Translations under genes and position numbers: made by a program
Shown: one piece after another, positions 7,633 to 16,630 of the stretch
Position numbering within the stretch: position 1 is the stretch's first letter
Layout of the letters: every line of letters starts with the position of its first letter
The notes under the pieces: model-generated
Seen by the model: the letters and a program-made list of their open reading frames with translations, nothing else
Told to the model about the DNA's origin: nothing
The model's database searches: none
Source of the DNA: an uncultured bacterium
GTDB taxonomy: Bacteria; Actinomycetota; Coriobacteriia; Coriobacteriales; Eggerthellaceae
Assembly: GCA_905215035.1 (NCBI GenBank)
Contig: CAJMOJ010000010.1
Coordinates: 1 to 35,422 of the forward strand
Reading direction: 5' to 3'
DNA length: 35,422 bases

Positions 7633-9285
7633 GTGCGCGATAATAAGAACATGTGTTCGAATTATCGCTACATAGCTATAGATCTGAAATCTTTTTACGC
7701 TTCGGTTGAGTGTCACGATAGGGGTCTTGATCCGCTTGCCACCAATTTGGTTGTGGCAGATGTTTCTCGTTCTGAAAAAACTATTTGTCTTGCTGTCTCA
7801 CCTTCACTTAAAGCATATGGTGTGGGTGGGAGAGCGCGTCTTTTTGAGGTAATCCAAAAGGTTCGTGATGTAAACGCTGGGCGGCTTCGCCATCTCGGTA
7901 AAGTCAATGGATCAAAAACCGCCGCATCGCAAAAGGCATTTTACAGGCCTTTGATACCACGCACACACGACTGTACAGGTTACGATATTGATCATCATCG
8001 CATTACACATAATCCTGCTTTTGCAGGAGCGTCGTTTTACGATGGGGAGATTAAGGTCAATCCGTCCCTTGCGCTTGATTATCTGATCGCCAAACCTCGT
8101 ATGGCTCGCTACATTGAAGTATCAGCGCAGATTTACGACATTTACCTTTCGTATTTTTCACCGGACGATATTCATGTTTATTCAATCGATGAAGTATTTA
8201 TTGACGTATCCAAGTATTCAAGCTTGTATGACATGGATGTGGCTTCTCTTACTTCACGTGTGATTGCTGAGATTTATTGCAAAACGGGTATTACGGCAAC
8301 GGCAGGAATAGGGACCAATCTCTACCTTGCCAAAGTGGCAATGGATATTCTTGCAAAGCATGAAGAACCCGATGCAAATGGCGTGCGCATGGCGCTTCTT
8401 GATGAGCGCTCATATAAAGAGCGGCTGTGGGATCATGAACCGCTTACTGATTTTTGGCGCGTAGGTAGAGGGTATGCTAAAAAGCTGACGGCGCATGGTC
8501 TTTTTACCATGGGAGATATTGCACGGTGCTCTCTTGGAAGACCGGGTGATCGCATGAATGAGGATCTGCTCTTTAAGCTTTTTGGCAAAAACGCAGAACT
8601 TCTTATTGATCACGCCTGGGGGTTTGAACCGGTAACCATGCAAGAGGTCAAGGCATACAGGCCCTCAGTAAATTGCAAAGCATCAGGACAGGTATTGCAG
8701 TGTCCTTATAGTGCAACAGATACGCGCACAGTAGTTTGGGAGATGGCAGATCAGCTTGCTCTTGATTTAATGGCAGAAGGCTTGGTTACTAATAAGCTTA
8801 CGTTAACGATTGGATATGATCGTACAAGTTTAGATGACCCTCTGCTTATGGCTGAATTCACGGGCGAGCTCAAAGAAGATTTTTATGGGCGCTTAGTGCC
8901 TAAGCATGCACATGGAACTATTACTTTAGAACACTATTCGGCGCTTTCACATGATCTTACACAGGCGGCGTTGAAGTTGTTTGAAGATATTATTGACTAC
9001 AATCTTTTGGTGAAACGAGTGACTATTTCAGCAGAGCAGGTTATTAGTGAGGCTGAGGCTGAAGAACTTCAAAGTCATGCACAGCAATCCCTATTTGATC
9101 TTTTTGATGATGAGGGCATAAGCAATTCAAACAGTGAGTCGGCACAAAAAGATAGACAGCTTCAAAGTGCACTTCTTGATGTGCGTGAAAAATTTGGCAA
9201 AAACGCAGTGGTGCATGCGGTGAGTCTCAAAGAAGAGGGTACAGCCCTAGAGCGTAATTCTCAGATTGGGGGTCACAGCGCATGA
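7633..9285 (+). CDS. Y-family DNA polymerase (UmuC/DinB-like, UvrX type)
   Basis: Translesion DNA polymerase of 550 residues. Catalytic Asp17 lies in IAIDLKSFYASVE, and Asp186/Glu187 in VYSIDEVFIDV. The thumb/HhH region follows (DFWRVGRGYAKKLTAHGLFTM), then the little-finger domain. A beta-clamp-binding motif, QQSLFDLF, lies at about 484-491, as in other Y-family tails. An insertion near residues 95-140 is common in the Firmicutes UvrX/UmuC-like group. The start is uncertain: GTG 7633 or ATG 7651, neither with a strong site. The stop overlaps the start of the YolD-like gene (ATGA), implying translational coupling. Confidence 0.92.
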   Translation: MRDNKNMCSNYRYIAIDLKSFYASVECHDRGLDPLATNLVVADVSRSEKTICLAVSPSLKAYGVGGRARLFEVIQKVRDVNAGRLRHLGKVNGSKTAASQKAFYRPLIPRTHDCTGYDIDHHRITHNPAFAGASFYDGEIKVNPSLALDYLIAKPRMARYIEVSAQIYDIYLSYFSPDDIHVYSIDEVFIDVSKYSSLYDMDVASLTSRVIAEIYCKTGITATAGIGTNLYLAKVAMDILAKHEEPDANGVRMALLDERSYKERLWDHEPLTDFWRVGRGYAKKLTAHGLFTMGDIARCSLGRPGDRMNEDLLFKLFGKNAELLIDHAWGFEPVTMQEVKAYRPSVNCKASGQVLQCPYSATDTRTVVWEMADQLALDLMAEGLVTNKLTLTIGYDRTSLDDPLLMAEFTGELKEDFYGRLVPKHAHGTITLEHYSALSHDLTQAALKLFEDIIDYNLLVKRVTISAEQVISEAEAEELQSHAQQSLFDLFDDEGISNSNSESAQKDRQLQSALLDVREKFGKNAVVHAVSLKEEGTALERNSQIGGHSA

Positions 9286-9725
9286 GAGACAATCGTACAC
9301 GAAGTTGTCCTGTGAGAGAATCGATTAAAAAAGACTATTCCGATATCATTGATCGTTCTCGTCCATTGTCGAAGCATCCCGCTATGTCATTGCATGATCG
9401 TGCAGCGCAGTTTGCTCCTTTTGCAGCACTTACTGGTCATGGAAGTGCGCTTGCGGAAGTGGCACGTATTACTGAAAAAAGACAGGATCTGAGTGATGTT
9501 GATCTAGCTTTACTCAATCAATCAATGGCGTTACTGCGCGAGCGTTTGTCTGAACAACCGCACGTAAAGGCTCTTTGTTTTGCAAATGATTTGGCTAAAG
9601 AGGGCGGCTCTTACTATGAGTGTGAGGGCAGAGTGCGCACTATTGATGAGGTACATAGACGCCTCGTTTTTGTTGATGGGGAACGCATTTCATTGGCGGA
9701 AATCGTAAAGCTTGAGATTGTATAG
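9282..9725 (+). CDS. YolD-like family protein
   Basis: 147 residues. The signature DYSDIIDRSRPLSKHPAMS followed by LHDRAAQFAPFAALTGHG is that of YolD-like proteins, which are commonly encoded next to Y-family polymerases (YolD/UvrX in Bacillus and its phages) and are thought to act as their partners. A C-terminal beta domain has the motif RRLVFVDGERISLAEIVKLE. Its ATG overlaps the polymerase stop codon by four bases, so the two proteins are probably made together. Confidence 0.88.
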   Translation: MRDNRTRSCPVRESIKKDYSDIIDRSRPLSKHPAMSLHDRAAQFAPFAALTGHGSALAEVARITEKRQDLSDVDLALLNQSMALLRERLSEQPHVKALCFANDLAKEGGSYYECEGRVRTIDEVHRRLVFVDGERISLAEIVKLEIV

Positions 9726-9747
9726 CTTAGCGGGTGTTGGTTTGTGA

Positions 9748-10272
9748 TTATCCGTTGTCTTTGTGATTGTCGCGATGAACTTTAAACTCTGCGAGCTTGT
9801 TATTGAGTGTTTTGATATCACGCTTGTTGATGAGAGTAAATATAACGCTCATAAAAGCAAGAACAATCAAATAGACAACACTAAAGGCAATCCATGCCCC
9901 GAGATTGTCAGCAGGAAACCAATTAAACGCAGCACCGTAAAGTGCGAGTACGACATAGAGGCAGATGCCAAAAAAAGATAAGCGCCAAACGTAGCCCATA
10001 CGCTTGATAAAAACGGGAGTAAAAAAGATCAACTGTAAAACAGCACAAATCAGCATGGCGACACCAATACTTAAGCACATGATAATGCCTGGTTTGGCAG
10101 CCTCATCGGCAAAAATTAACCCAAAGATACAACTAAAAAGAATGAGTAGGGTAAAGCCAATACAGAAATTGACCAAAAGATCTTTGAGTACCTTGTGGGG
10201 TGGAACTTTTTCGGAATCGATGATTTTATTGGCTTGCTTAGGGGTGGCGTTCAGAACGGTTTTGCTAGTCAT
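9748..10272 (-). CDS. DUF3021-like four-TM membrane protein, LytTR partner
   Basis: 174 residues from ATG 10272 with AGGAGG eight bases upstream. Four membrane segments are visible: LLVNFCIGFTLLILFSCIFG, IMCLSIGVAMLICAVLQLIFF, LSFFGICLYVVLALYGAAF and WIAFSVVYLIVLAFMSVIF, with a charged C-terminal tail. It lies 67 bases downstream of a LytTR-only regulator; small LytTR regulators with a DUF3021-type membrane protein form a recurrent two-gene system in Gram-positive bacteria, in which the membrane protein often antagonises the regulator. The family call rests on context and topology. Confidence 0.7.
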   Translation of the reverse strand: MTSKTVLNATPKQANKIIDSEKVPPHKVLKDLLVNFCIGFTLLILFSCIFGLIFADEAAKPGIIMCLSIGVAMLICAVLQLIFFTPVFIKRMGYVWRLSFFGICLYVVLALYGAAFNWFPADNLGAWIAFSVVYLIVLAFMSVIFTLINKRDIKTLNNKLAEFKVHRDNHKDNG

Positions 10273-10339
10273 GATAACCTCCTATAACCGTTAGGGCGTA
10301 TATCAAAATTGCCAACAAGGAATTAAAGGGATTAAGGAT

Positions 10340-10777
10340 TTACACGCCGAGACGGCGTTTGAGTTCTTTGGCGTACATGCGTGAGACAATAACCTCTTCG
10401 TTGTTGTTAAGTCGGGCAAGCAGTCGTCCTCCTACGTAAGGACGGAGGCTTTTAACGCGGCATAAATTGATAAGGCAGCTTTTGCCTGTGCGCACAAAGT
10501 TTGTATTTGCTAAGTTGTTTTCAAGCTCGGAGATAGTGGAATTGATCTCGAACACAGATTGGTGCGTATACGCAAAGGTGCGGCGATCAACTGTTTCAAT
10601 ATAGAGAATAGTGCCAATGGGTATGACAACGGTTTCGCCGTTATGCTTACCGACAATATGGTGATCATACATTCGAATACTTGCTACCAGTGCGGCAACG
10701 TGCTCGTTTACTACAGCGCAACGGATAAGTACCTCGGTATCCTGAAGAGTTGTATCTGTTTCTATGGTTAGATTCAC
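10340..10777 (-). CDS. LytTR-family DNA-binding regulator (no receiver domain)
   Basis: 145 residues from GTG 10777, which begins VNLTIETDTTLQDTEVLIRC, the usual start of stand-alone LytTR regulators; a TTG at 10819 would add 14 basic residues. The C-terminal LytTR domain is clear: GETVVIPIGTILYIETVDRRTFAYT, FEINSTISELENNL, FVRTGKSCLINLCRVKSLRPY and a final VSRMYAKELKRRLGV. No receiver domain is present. It is the first gene of an operon with the four-TM protein. Targets could be this operon and unlinked genes. The ribosome binding site is weak, so the start remains uncertain. Confidence 0.85.
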   Translation of the reverse strand: MNLTIETDTTLQDTEVLIRCAVVNEHVAALVASIRMYDHHIVGKHNGETVVIPIGTILYIETVDRRTFAYTHQSVFEINSTISELENNLANTNFVRTGKSCLINLCRVKSLRPYVGGRLLARLNNNEEVIVSRMYAKELKRRLGV

Positions 10778-10958
10778 GGGACGCTTCTTTCGCAAGAATT
10801 GTGCGATGGCTTGGCGCAAGCTTGTGCAGCACTAGGCATAATTCTTTTGGTTGTTTTTAGTTTTTTAATTTGCGTGGTTCTAACGTACTGAAAACATATG
10901 CTGCAGAAAAGCGAATTTGAATGAGTTGTATAAATAGGTGTCGGAGATGCACAAGGCG

Positions 10959-11501
10959 CTACATCTTTGTTTTTTCGAGCGCTACAACAAAAGCTTTGAT
11001 GGTTTCACTGTTATAGGTGTCATCAATAAGAAAATAGGGAAGGCTGTATTTGCGACAGGAGACAAGTGCGTCATTGTTGTCTTTGATGAGACCAGGGATA
11101 GAGACTTCATCGCACAATCTTTGTTCAATTGCATTAGCATAACGACTAAGAGCGTCGCTGTGCTGCATGATGTATCGTTCAGACATAATAAGGCAGCAAT
11201 ACGTTATATGGACAAGATAGGTGGAATTAAAATCCTTTTTCCAATCAAAGGGAATATAGCAGCCTTCAATAATAAGACTCTGGTTGTTTTCAATAGCGGT
11301 TTTGATGATTTCTTTGACAATGTTCCAAAGATAAAGCGTGAGGGCTTCGTCGTCTTCAGGGGTGAGAGAAGTCTGACCGCCGCGGATAAGTCCCATTTTT
11401 AACAAATCCAATGAGAGTACTGGATAATGGTAGTGTTCCAAAAGCTTTTGCGCTAAAAGCGTTTTACCAGTATGACTTGCACCACTAATAAGAATGATCA
11501 T
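10959..11501 (-). CDS. P-loop kinase-like ATPase
   Basis: 180 residues from ATG 11501, preceded by AAAGGAA; the longer frame to 11564 lacks a site. It begins MIILISGASHTGKTLLAQKLL, an intact Walker A motif at the extreme N-terminus as in small-molecule kinases and nucleotide kinases. SLIIEGCYIPFDW fits a Walker B-like strand and lid region, and a late Arg-rich segment (LSRYANAIEQRLCDE) could serve as the lid. It resembles zeta-toxin or 2-phosphoglycerate-kinase-like NTPases of unknown substrate. It is monocistronic and divergent from the DnaB-like gene. Confidence 0.75.
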   Translation of the reverse strand: MIILISGASHTGKTLLAQKLLEHYHYPVLSLDLLKMGLIRGGQTSLTPEDDEALTLYLWNIVKEIIKTAIENNQSLIIEGCYIPFDWKKDFNSTYLVHITYCCLIMSERYIMQHSDALSRYANAIEQRLCDEVSIPGLIKDNNDALVSCRKYSLPYFLIDDTYNSETIKAFVVALEKTKM

Positions 11502-11693
11502 TGTATTGTGTTCCTTTGTATTAAGAGTCTGTACGTAAACAGATGACTTCTTCCGACCAAGCAAACAGTACGTTCAGTAAAGCGCAAGCATCCCAGTAAT
11601 TAGTCCCAATAATGCACCTTGTCAGAATTCAAAAAGCTATAAAGTGCGGAATTATCGTACAGGGGAATCAAAGAAAAGAAAAGGATGAATGTA

Positions 11694-12467
11694 ATGCGCG
11701 GGTTGAATATGAGGTCGCTATATAGCGTGCTTGACGAGTTTTATAACTTTGCGAATCGAGGTCGAGCGAAAAATCAGCAAATAATTATAGAACAAGACAA
11801 AGCGATAAATCATATTTTGCGTACTTCGCAAATTGGGAAAATGTTTCTGGTTCAAGGAGAGCGCCCTGAAACATCTGGTCTCACGTTGGCTCTTGCAATG
11901 AAGGCCGGACTTTGGGGTAAGCGTGTTAATTATGTAACGGATTTATATTATGCAAGAACAGTCGCAGCGTGTGCAGTTGGGAGTTGTCTCGGGATATCTG
12001 AAGAACGAATGATTTCTGGCTGGTTAGACAATATAGAAAGCAGACGGCTAAAACAATTACGAGATAAACACTTTGATTCTGACTGTCTAATAATAAATAT
12101 GCCTACTCATGGCTCTATGAATGGCGATATAGTCTATTTGCAAGGCATTAAGGAAGTCGTGGAGCAGCTCGATAGATTAGACAGACTTAATAAAGGGTCT
12201 TGGTTTATTGTCGATTATTTAGGCTCATGGTCCATAGATGAGGCTGGTAAAACAGAATCTCATACGGCAGAAGATTTAGATGAGGTAATCCATTATTGTT
12301 GCTTTATTGCAGATAAATATGATGTCAATGTTGTATTGGGGTGTTATCAGGATGGATTTCAGCAAGGACCAAGTTCAGTTGAGATAGATCTTCCTGTGAA
12401 AATTCTTGATTATTATTTTGAAGTTGGATTATCTATCACAGAAGCGTATGAATTTGAGGGCGAATAG
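11694..12467 (+). CDS. DnaB-like RecA-fold protein with degenerate Walker A
   Basis: 257 residues from ATG 11694, with AAAAGG nine bases upstream; ATG 11685 lies too close to it. The order of segments follows the C-terminal domain of DnaB helicases: MFLVQGERPETSGLTLALAM where DnaB has its P-loop, NYVTDLYYARTVAACAVG where DnaB has the SLEM strand and helix, GSWFIVDYLG at Walker B, and LDEVIHYCCFIADKYDVNVVLGC where DnaB has its KxLA...VPVIxLSQ helix-strand. The P-loop lysine is missing (GERPETSGLT). There is no N-terminal DnaB domain and no replication neighbour. Sequence is visibly more AT-rich than nearby genes. Assignment is by remote resemblance only. Confidence 0.5.
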   Translation: MRGLNMRSLYSVLDEFYNFANRGRAKNQQIIIEQDKAINHILRTSQIGKMFLVQGERPETSGLTLALAMKAGLWGKRVNYVTDLYYARTVAACAVGSCLGISEERMISGWLDNIESRRLKQLRDKHFDSDCLIINMPTHGSMNGDIVYLQGIKEVVEQLDRLDRLNKGSWFIVDYLGSWSIDEAGKTESHTAEDLDEVIHYCCFIADKYDVNVVLGCYQDGFQQGPSSVEIDLPVKILDYYFEVGLSITEAYEFEGE

Positions 12468-12501
12468 TATCAGGTCTCTTCTTTAGATATGCTGTTAGAA
12501 A

Positions 12502-13137
12502 CTATTGATAGCGGCCTTCGTATGCTAATTTTCCTGCTTTTGTCCATGTTTGAATAAACGCTGTTTTGCCCGCAGTATATGCATCGCGATTTAGTGAGCA
12601 TTGATTGCAGAGTGCTATTTTCAGTGTTTCATATTCGTGTGCAATAGTGGGATGATCGTTGAGATAGTCGCGAAAGTAAAGCTCATCGTTGTCTCCACGA
12701 TAGCGTAGGTGGATGTGATAAACCTCATCGGCATAGCCTTGTGGAGTATAACCATAATTGAGTGAAATACGCGATGGCTCGGTAGCCATATGGATAAAGC
12801 CGTGATGTTCTAAAACTAAGGCAATTTGATCGAGTGATTCAAGCGGGCCAACTTCAATCAAAATATCTACGATGTCTTTTGCCTTGATGTTTGCAAGAGC
12901 TGTGCTTCCAACATGATGTATGCGAAGATCGGATGTTTCGTACAAGAGGTTTTCGAGCGCGGTTTTCATCTCAGAGTACTGATGAGCCCAATCGCTTTTT
13001 GGTTCAACAAGTGCAAGGGGAAACAGGTGCCATAACTCATCAAGACTCATGGCGAGCAAAGGATTGGTAGTGGACAAAGGGCTAGAGGAGTGGGTAGAGG
13101 AGTTAGGGTTATCTGAAGGAGATGTCGTATCGGCCAT
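12502..13137 (-). CDS. GrpB family protein (nucleotidyltransferase-fold)
   Basis: 211 residues from ATG 13137 with AAGGAT upstream. The signature IHHVGSTALANIKAKDIVDILIEV is that of the GrpB/UPF0157 family, followed by YHIHLRYRGDNDELYFRDYL and a helical end. These have a nucleotidyltransferase-like fold of uncertain function. The first 30 residues are a Ser/Thr/Asn-rich low-complexity extension not usual for the family, so the protein may in fact start later. The gene is just downstream of the aldo/keto reductase on the same strand, 33 bases away. Confidence 0.82.
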   Translation of the reverse strand: MADTTSPSDNPNSSTHSSSPLSTTNPLLAMSLDELWHLFPLALVEPKSDWAHQYSEMKTALENLLYETSDLRIHHVGSTALANIKAKDIVDILIEVGPLESLDQIALVLEHHGFIHMATEPSRISLNYGYTPQGYADEVYHIHLRYRGDNDELYFRDYLNDHPTIAHEYETLKIALCNQCSLNRDAYTAGKTAFIQTWTKAGKLAYEGRYQ

Positions 13138-13170
13138 GACAAGATCCTTAATGCTGGTGTTATCGCGTTG

Positions 13171-14187
13171 CTATTTCATAGGAGGACGAATGGTTCCCGC
13201 AAGAGGTTTCTCGCCTGGACGAGCCAATGGTCCTACCAGTTCGTGCGCCACATAAGGCTCTTCAAGAAAATCAATCTCTTCTTGGGAAAGTTCTATATCA
13301 ACTGCAGCAAGAACATCGTCAATGCGTGCTGGTTTTGAGAAGCCAAGCGTTGGACTTTCTATCCCTTTGCAAAGATGCCAAGCAATTGCAATTTGAGCCA
13401 TAGGAATACCGCGGTTTTGGGACAGTTGCGCAACGCGGTCAATGATGGGTTGATCGAGCGTTTGTGCCCGATCGTATTTATCCGCCATGGTGCGATCAGT
13501 TGCACTCCGTAAAGAATTGGAATTCCATGTTTTGCGCGCGAGATGCCCTGAAGCGAGAGGGCTATAGGGGGTGAGCGCCATATCGAATTGGCGGCATACG
13601 GGGATGAGTTCTCGCTCGTCCTCGCGATACAACAAGTTGTAGTGGCATTGCATATTGGTAAAAGGTGTCCAGCCATTACGATTGGCTACCTCTTGCATAT
13701 TGTGGAGTTGGTAGGCATACATCTCACTTGCACCAAGTGCCCGCACCTTACCTGAGCGAACGAGTTCATCGAGAGCTTCCATGGTCTCTTCAATTGGAGT
13801 GTTGTAATCAAAGCGATGGATCATATAGACATCAAGGTAATCGGTACCCAAACGCGAAAGCGTGCCTTCAATTTCTCTTTTGATAGCCACCCTTGAAAGA
13901 TTGCCTTCATTAAAGAAGACCTTGCTTTGCAAAACTACTTGGTCGCGTGGAATACCAGCGTGTTTAAGTGCACGACCGATATATTCCTCGCTGGTTCCTT
14001 TTGCGTAGCAATTTGCCGTATCGATATAGTTGATGCCTGCATCAAAAGCGTAGCGAATAACGACTTCGGTTTCTTCGGGATTGATGGTCCATTCATGATT
14101 TGCAGCATCGGGTTCACCAAAACTCATGCCGCCAATACAGATTCGCGAAACCTTTATTTCTGAATGGCCAAGTGTTGTATATTTCAC
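13171..14187 (-). CDS. Aldo/keto reductase
   Basis: NADPH-dependent oxidoreductase, 338 residues from GTG 14187 with GAAAGGATG upstream; the longer frame to 14277 lacks family similarity. It starts VKYTTLGHSEIKVSRICIGGMSFG, as this subfamily does. The catalytic tetrad is visible: Asp and Tyr in YIDTANCYAKGTSEEYIG, Lys in VLQSKVFF and His in YMIHRFD. The NADP-binding C-terminal motif LGFSKPARIDDVLAAVD is present, with Gly-Phe in place of the usual Gly-Ala/Gly-Val start. Substrate unknown. It is probably co-transcribed with the GrpB gene. Confidence 0.9.
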   Translation of the reverse strand: MKYTTLGHSEIKVSRICIGGMSFGEPDAANHEWTINPEETEVVIRYAFDAGINYIDTANCYAKGTSEEYIGRALKHAGIPRDQVVLQSKVFFNEGNLSRVAIKREIEGTLSRLGTDYLDVYMIHRFDYNTPIEETMEALDELVRSGKVRALGASEMYAYQLHNMQEVANRNGWTPFTNMQCHYNLLYREDERELIPVCRQFDMALTPYSPLASGHLARKTWNSNSLRSATDRTMADKYDRAQTLDQPIIDRVAQLSQNRGIPMAQIAIAWHLCKGIESPTLGFSKPARIDDVLAAVDIELSQEEIDFLEEPYVAHELVGPLARPGEKPLAGTIRPPMK

Positions 14188-14358
14188 AAGACATCCTTTC
14201 TCAAAGAAGTGGTTGAAGTATTTGTTTATGGTACCGCTATGAAGGCACTGTAATTCTTCTATCAAAAACAAAAGCACATTAACAAAAGCACATTCTTTGT
14301 TGGGTAGTCGTGAGTCTGCGATTACCCAATCGTGTTAATAATGCAATCTCTTTGAGTC

Positions 14359-14868
14359 TTAGTCTCGGTGCAGTTGCATATGGAGGATAGGAAAAGGGTC
14401 TCCCATCTCATCAGTTTCTGATCGTCCAATCACAATAAATCCGTACTGTTCGTAGAAACCAATTGCTTGTTTGTTTTGCTCATTAACATCAACAAATGTT
14501 GGATTGTATTTTTGAATAGCGTAATCAAGCAGCGCGGTTCCTATGCCTTGACCGCGAAATGCTGGATCAATGAAAAGCATTTCAACCATTGCATCTTCAA
14601 TTCCAATAAAACCTATAACGCGGTTAGATTCATTCGATCCATCTTTAGATCCATCTTTAAAACAGACAGCAAGATGAGTAACGGATGTGATAGCGTCAGG
14701 AACATAGTAGGCGATGCGTTCAATATCGGCTTGAGTGAGAAAGTCATGGGTAGCCTCTACCGATTGGCGCCAACAAGAGACAATCGCTGAGAGTAACTCT
14801 TTGTTAGATCCAAGATGAACCTCTTCAATATGGTAAGAAAAAGCTTGATGAGCCATAATCGATTCCAT
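14359..14868 (-). CDS. GNAT family N-acetyltransferase
   Basis: 169 residues; start at ATG 14868 or ATG 14856, neither with a strong site. The acetyl-CoA loop motif is clear: MVEMLFIDPAFRGQGIGTALLDYAI, then FVDVNEQNKQAIGFYEQYGFIVIGR and the usual PFPILHMQL end, as in the YjaB-like branch. A 12-base tandem duplication (GATCCATCTTTA twice, near 14637-14660) encodes KDGSKDGS in a loop before the core strand. Substrate unknown. Confidence 0.9.
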   Translation of the reverse strand: MESIMAHQAFSYHIEEVHLGSNKELLSAIVSCWRQSVEATHDFLTQADIERIAYYVPDAITSVTHLAVCFKDGSKDGSNESNRVIGFIGIEDAMVEMLFIDPAFRGQGIGTALLDYAIQKYNPTFVDVNEQNKQAIGFYEQYGFIVIGRSETDEMGDPFPILHMQLHRD

Positions 14869-15029
14869 TTCGTTTATTTTGCTACGTAATACAGTATCTC
14901 AATAACGTACCACTATTGTAAGCGAATCAAATATTAGTAACACTCTGTCTTTTATATTACAATGGCAGGATAGTGGTGTTTTTAACAATGGTGTTATCAA
15001 TGCATTGCTTGTTGTATTAGTGTTATTTG

Positions 15030-15055
15030 CTACGGCTGTTGAGCGTGTAGCCGTA
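15030..15055 (+). other. Stem-loop in the leader of the ferredoxin-type aldo/keto reductase
   Basis: TACGGCT and AGCCGTA form a 7-bp stem around an 11-base loop about 20 bases before the ATG at 15076. No U-tract follows, so it is not a terminator. It could affect mRNA stability or translation; the rest of 14869-15075 shows nothing convincing. Confidence 0.35.
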
Positions 15056-15075
15056 CTATTGTGAGGGAGGCAGCT

Positions 15076-16401
15076 ATGCTAACAAATGATTTTCTGGGAG
15101 ACTTTGTTGCGCGACTAGGATTTGGCGCAATGCGTTTGCCTATTATAGATGGTGATGCTTCCCGTATTGATCAGGCTGCACTTGACGCTATGGTTGATAG
15201 CGCACTTGCCGCAGGCGTTAATTACTTTGATACGGCCTATCCTTACCATGGTGGTATGTCAGAGATTGCGCTTGGAAAATCGTTAGCGCGTTATCCACGT
15301 GATCAGTTCTTCTTGGCAACCAAATATCCCGGTCATCAGATTGCTGATACATATGATCCAGCTCCTATTTTTGAAGAGCAGCTTATAAAATGCGGCGTTG
15401 ATTATTTCGATTTTTATCTCTTGCATAATATCTATGAAGCATCGATCGAAGTGTATGTAGATGAGCGATGGGGCATCGCGGACTATTTCATTGAACAGAA
15501 AAAGAACGGTCGTATTCGTCATTTAGGCTTCTCATGTCATGGACGACCTGAGACGTTGAAACGTTTTATTGAGTACGGTGCTCGTAAATATGCTGAACTT
15601 GAGCAACGTGATCCTGAAACCGCGGCACTTTTCACTAATAACAATATCATGGAGTTCTGTCAGATACAGCTTAACTACCTTGATTGGACCTTGCAGGATG
15701 CTGCTGAAAAAACGAAGCTTCTCGAAGATATTGGAATGCCCATTGTTGTTATGGAGCCGTTGCGCGGTGGTAAGCTTGCTGCTTTAAGCGATGTACAAAT
15801 ACTACAGTTGCAGGAAGAACTATCAAAGCGGTCTCCGTCAGGTATAGTAGGCACGTCACATGAAGAAGTAGCTAAAGAAGCAGGCGATAGCGCTGATCGC
15901 ACAGCGGTAGAGTGGGCGTTTCGCTGGTTGCTTGGTATATCAAGTGTGAAGACTATTTTGAGTGGCATGTCAGATCTTGAACAAGTGAAAGAAAACTGTC
16001 GGATCTTTCAGGCCGCATTACCTCTTACCAAACCAGAGGAAGATGCTTTGTTGACAATGGCGGAATCCTTGAAGGATGGTGTACCGTGTACGGCGTGCCG
16101 CTATTGCATCGACTCGTGTCCGCAGGAAATCGATATCCCTATGATGCTCAACGCCTATAACGATCTTCAATTTGATACAAGCTTTACCGTATCAATGCAG
16201 ATGGATGCCGTACCTGAAGGTAAGCGCGCACAAGATTGTATCCAATGTGAGGCTTGTGTACAGATGTGTCCTCAAGGCATTGATATTCCCGCAACACTTG
16301 AAGATTTGGCTGGCACGCTTGGCAAGATGCCAAAATGGGCCGACCTATGTCGAGAGCGCGCAGAGGCTGCAGCAAAACTTGCCGCTGAATCGTGCGAGTA
16401 A
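15076..16401 (+). CDS. Aldo/keto reductase with C-terminal 2x[4Fe-4S] ferredoxin domain
   Basis: 441 residues from ATG 15076 with GGGAGG upstream; a TTG/GTG at 15061 is less likely. The N-terminal AKR barrel begins ARLGFGAMRLPI, has FDTAYPYHGGMSE (catalytic Asp/Tyr), ATKYPGHQ (Lys) and LLHNIYE (His). After the barrel come two four-cysteine clusters, CTACRYCIDSCPQ (about 338-350) and CIQCEACVQMCPQ (about 388-400). This is the anaerobe-typical COG1453 type, in which the clusters are thought to pass electrons from ferredoxin. The protein is complete. Substrate unknown. Confidence 0.9.
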   Translation: MLTNDFLGDFVARLGFGAMRLPIIDGDASRIDQAALDAMVDSALAAGVNYFDTAYPYHGGMSEIALGKSLARYPRDQFFLATKYPGHQIADTYDPAPIFEEQLIKCGVDYFDFYLLHNIYEASIEVYVDERWGIADYFIEQKKNGRIRHLGFSCHGRPETLKRFIEYGARKYAELEQRDPETAALFTNNNIMEFCQIQLNYLDWTLQDAAEKTKLLEDIGMPIVVMEPLRGGKLAALSDVQILQLQEELSKRSPSGIVGTSHEEVAKEAGDSADRTAVEWAFRWLLGISSVKTILSGMSDLEQVKENCRIFQAALPLTKPEEDALLTMAESLKDGVPCTACRYCIDSCPQEIDIPMMLNAYNDLQFDTSFTVSMQMDAVPEGKRAQDCIQCEACVQMCPQGIDIPATLEDLAGTLGKMPKWADLCRERAEAAAKLAAESCE

Positions 16402-16418
16402 TAGGTATGAACAGCCAA

Positions 16419-16481
16419 CATAAACAATTGGTATGAACAACTAAGATATGTAATTGACACACAACCGGCATAAACAATTGG
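16419..16481. repeat. Two copies of a 13-bp direct repeat, 50 bp apart
   Basis: CATAAACAATTGG occurs at 16419-16431 and 16469-16481, between the convergent reductase and dehydrogenase genes. GGTATGAACA also occurs twice nearby. No known element is recognised. Confidence 0.6.
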
Positions 16482-16545
16482 CGTGAGTAGGCAATGCATT
16501 GACGCTTGCGTAGAGATAAAGAGTAGAGGTAGAGAGTCTGAATAA

Positions 16546-16577
16546 AAAATGAGGGAGCGTTTGACGCGCTCCCTCAA
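16546..16577 (-). terminator. Rho-independent terminator of the SDR gene
   Basis: GAGGGAGCG and CGCTCCCTC form a perfect 9-bp GC-rich stem with a 7-base loop. On the minus strand it is followed by a run of T (AAAAAA at about 16544-16549 on +). It lies about 55 bases downstream of the dehydrogenase stop. Confidence 0.8.
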
Positions 16578-16630
16578 ATGAACTTTCTATGTTGTTAATC
16601 CTGCTGTTGCTAATCCTGCTAATCTAATTT

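Noticed and set aside
10820..10958. LytTR binding repeats upstream of the LytTR gene
   Set aside because: The region is AT-rich but no clear pair of direct repeats with LytTR-like spacing is visible.
10938..11402. 154-codon plus-strand frame
   Set aside because: Antisense shadow of the P-loop kinase-like gene, which has an intact Walker A and ribosome site.
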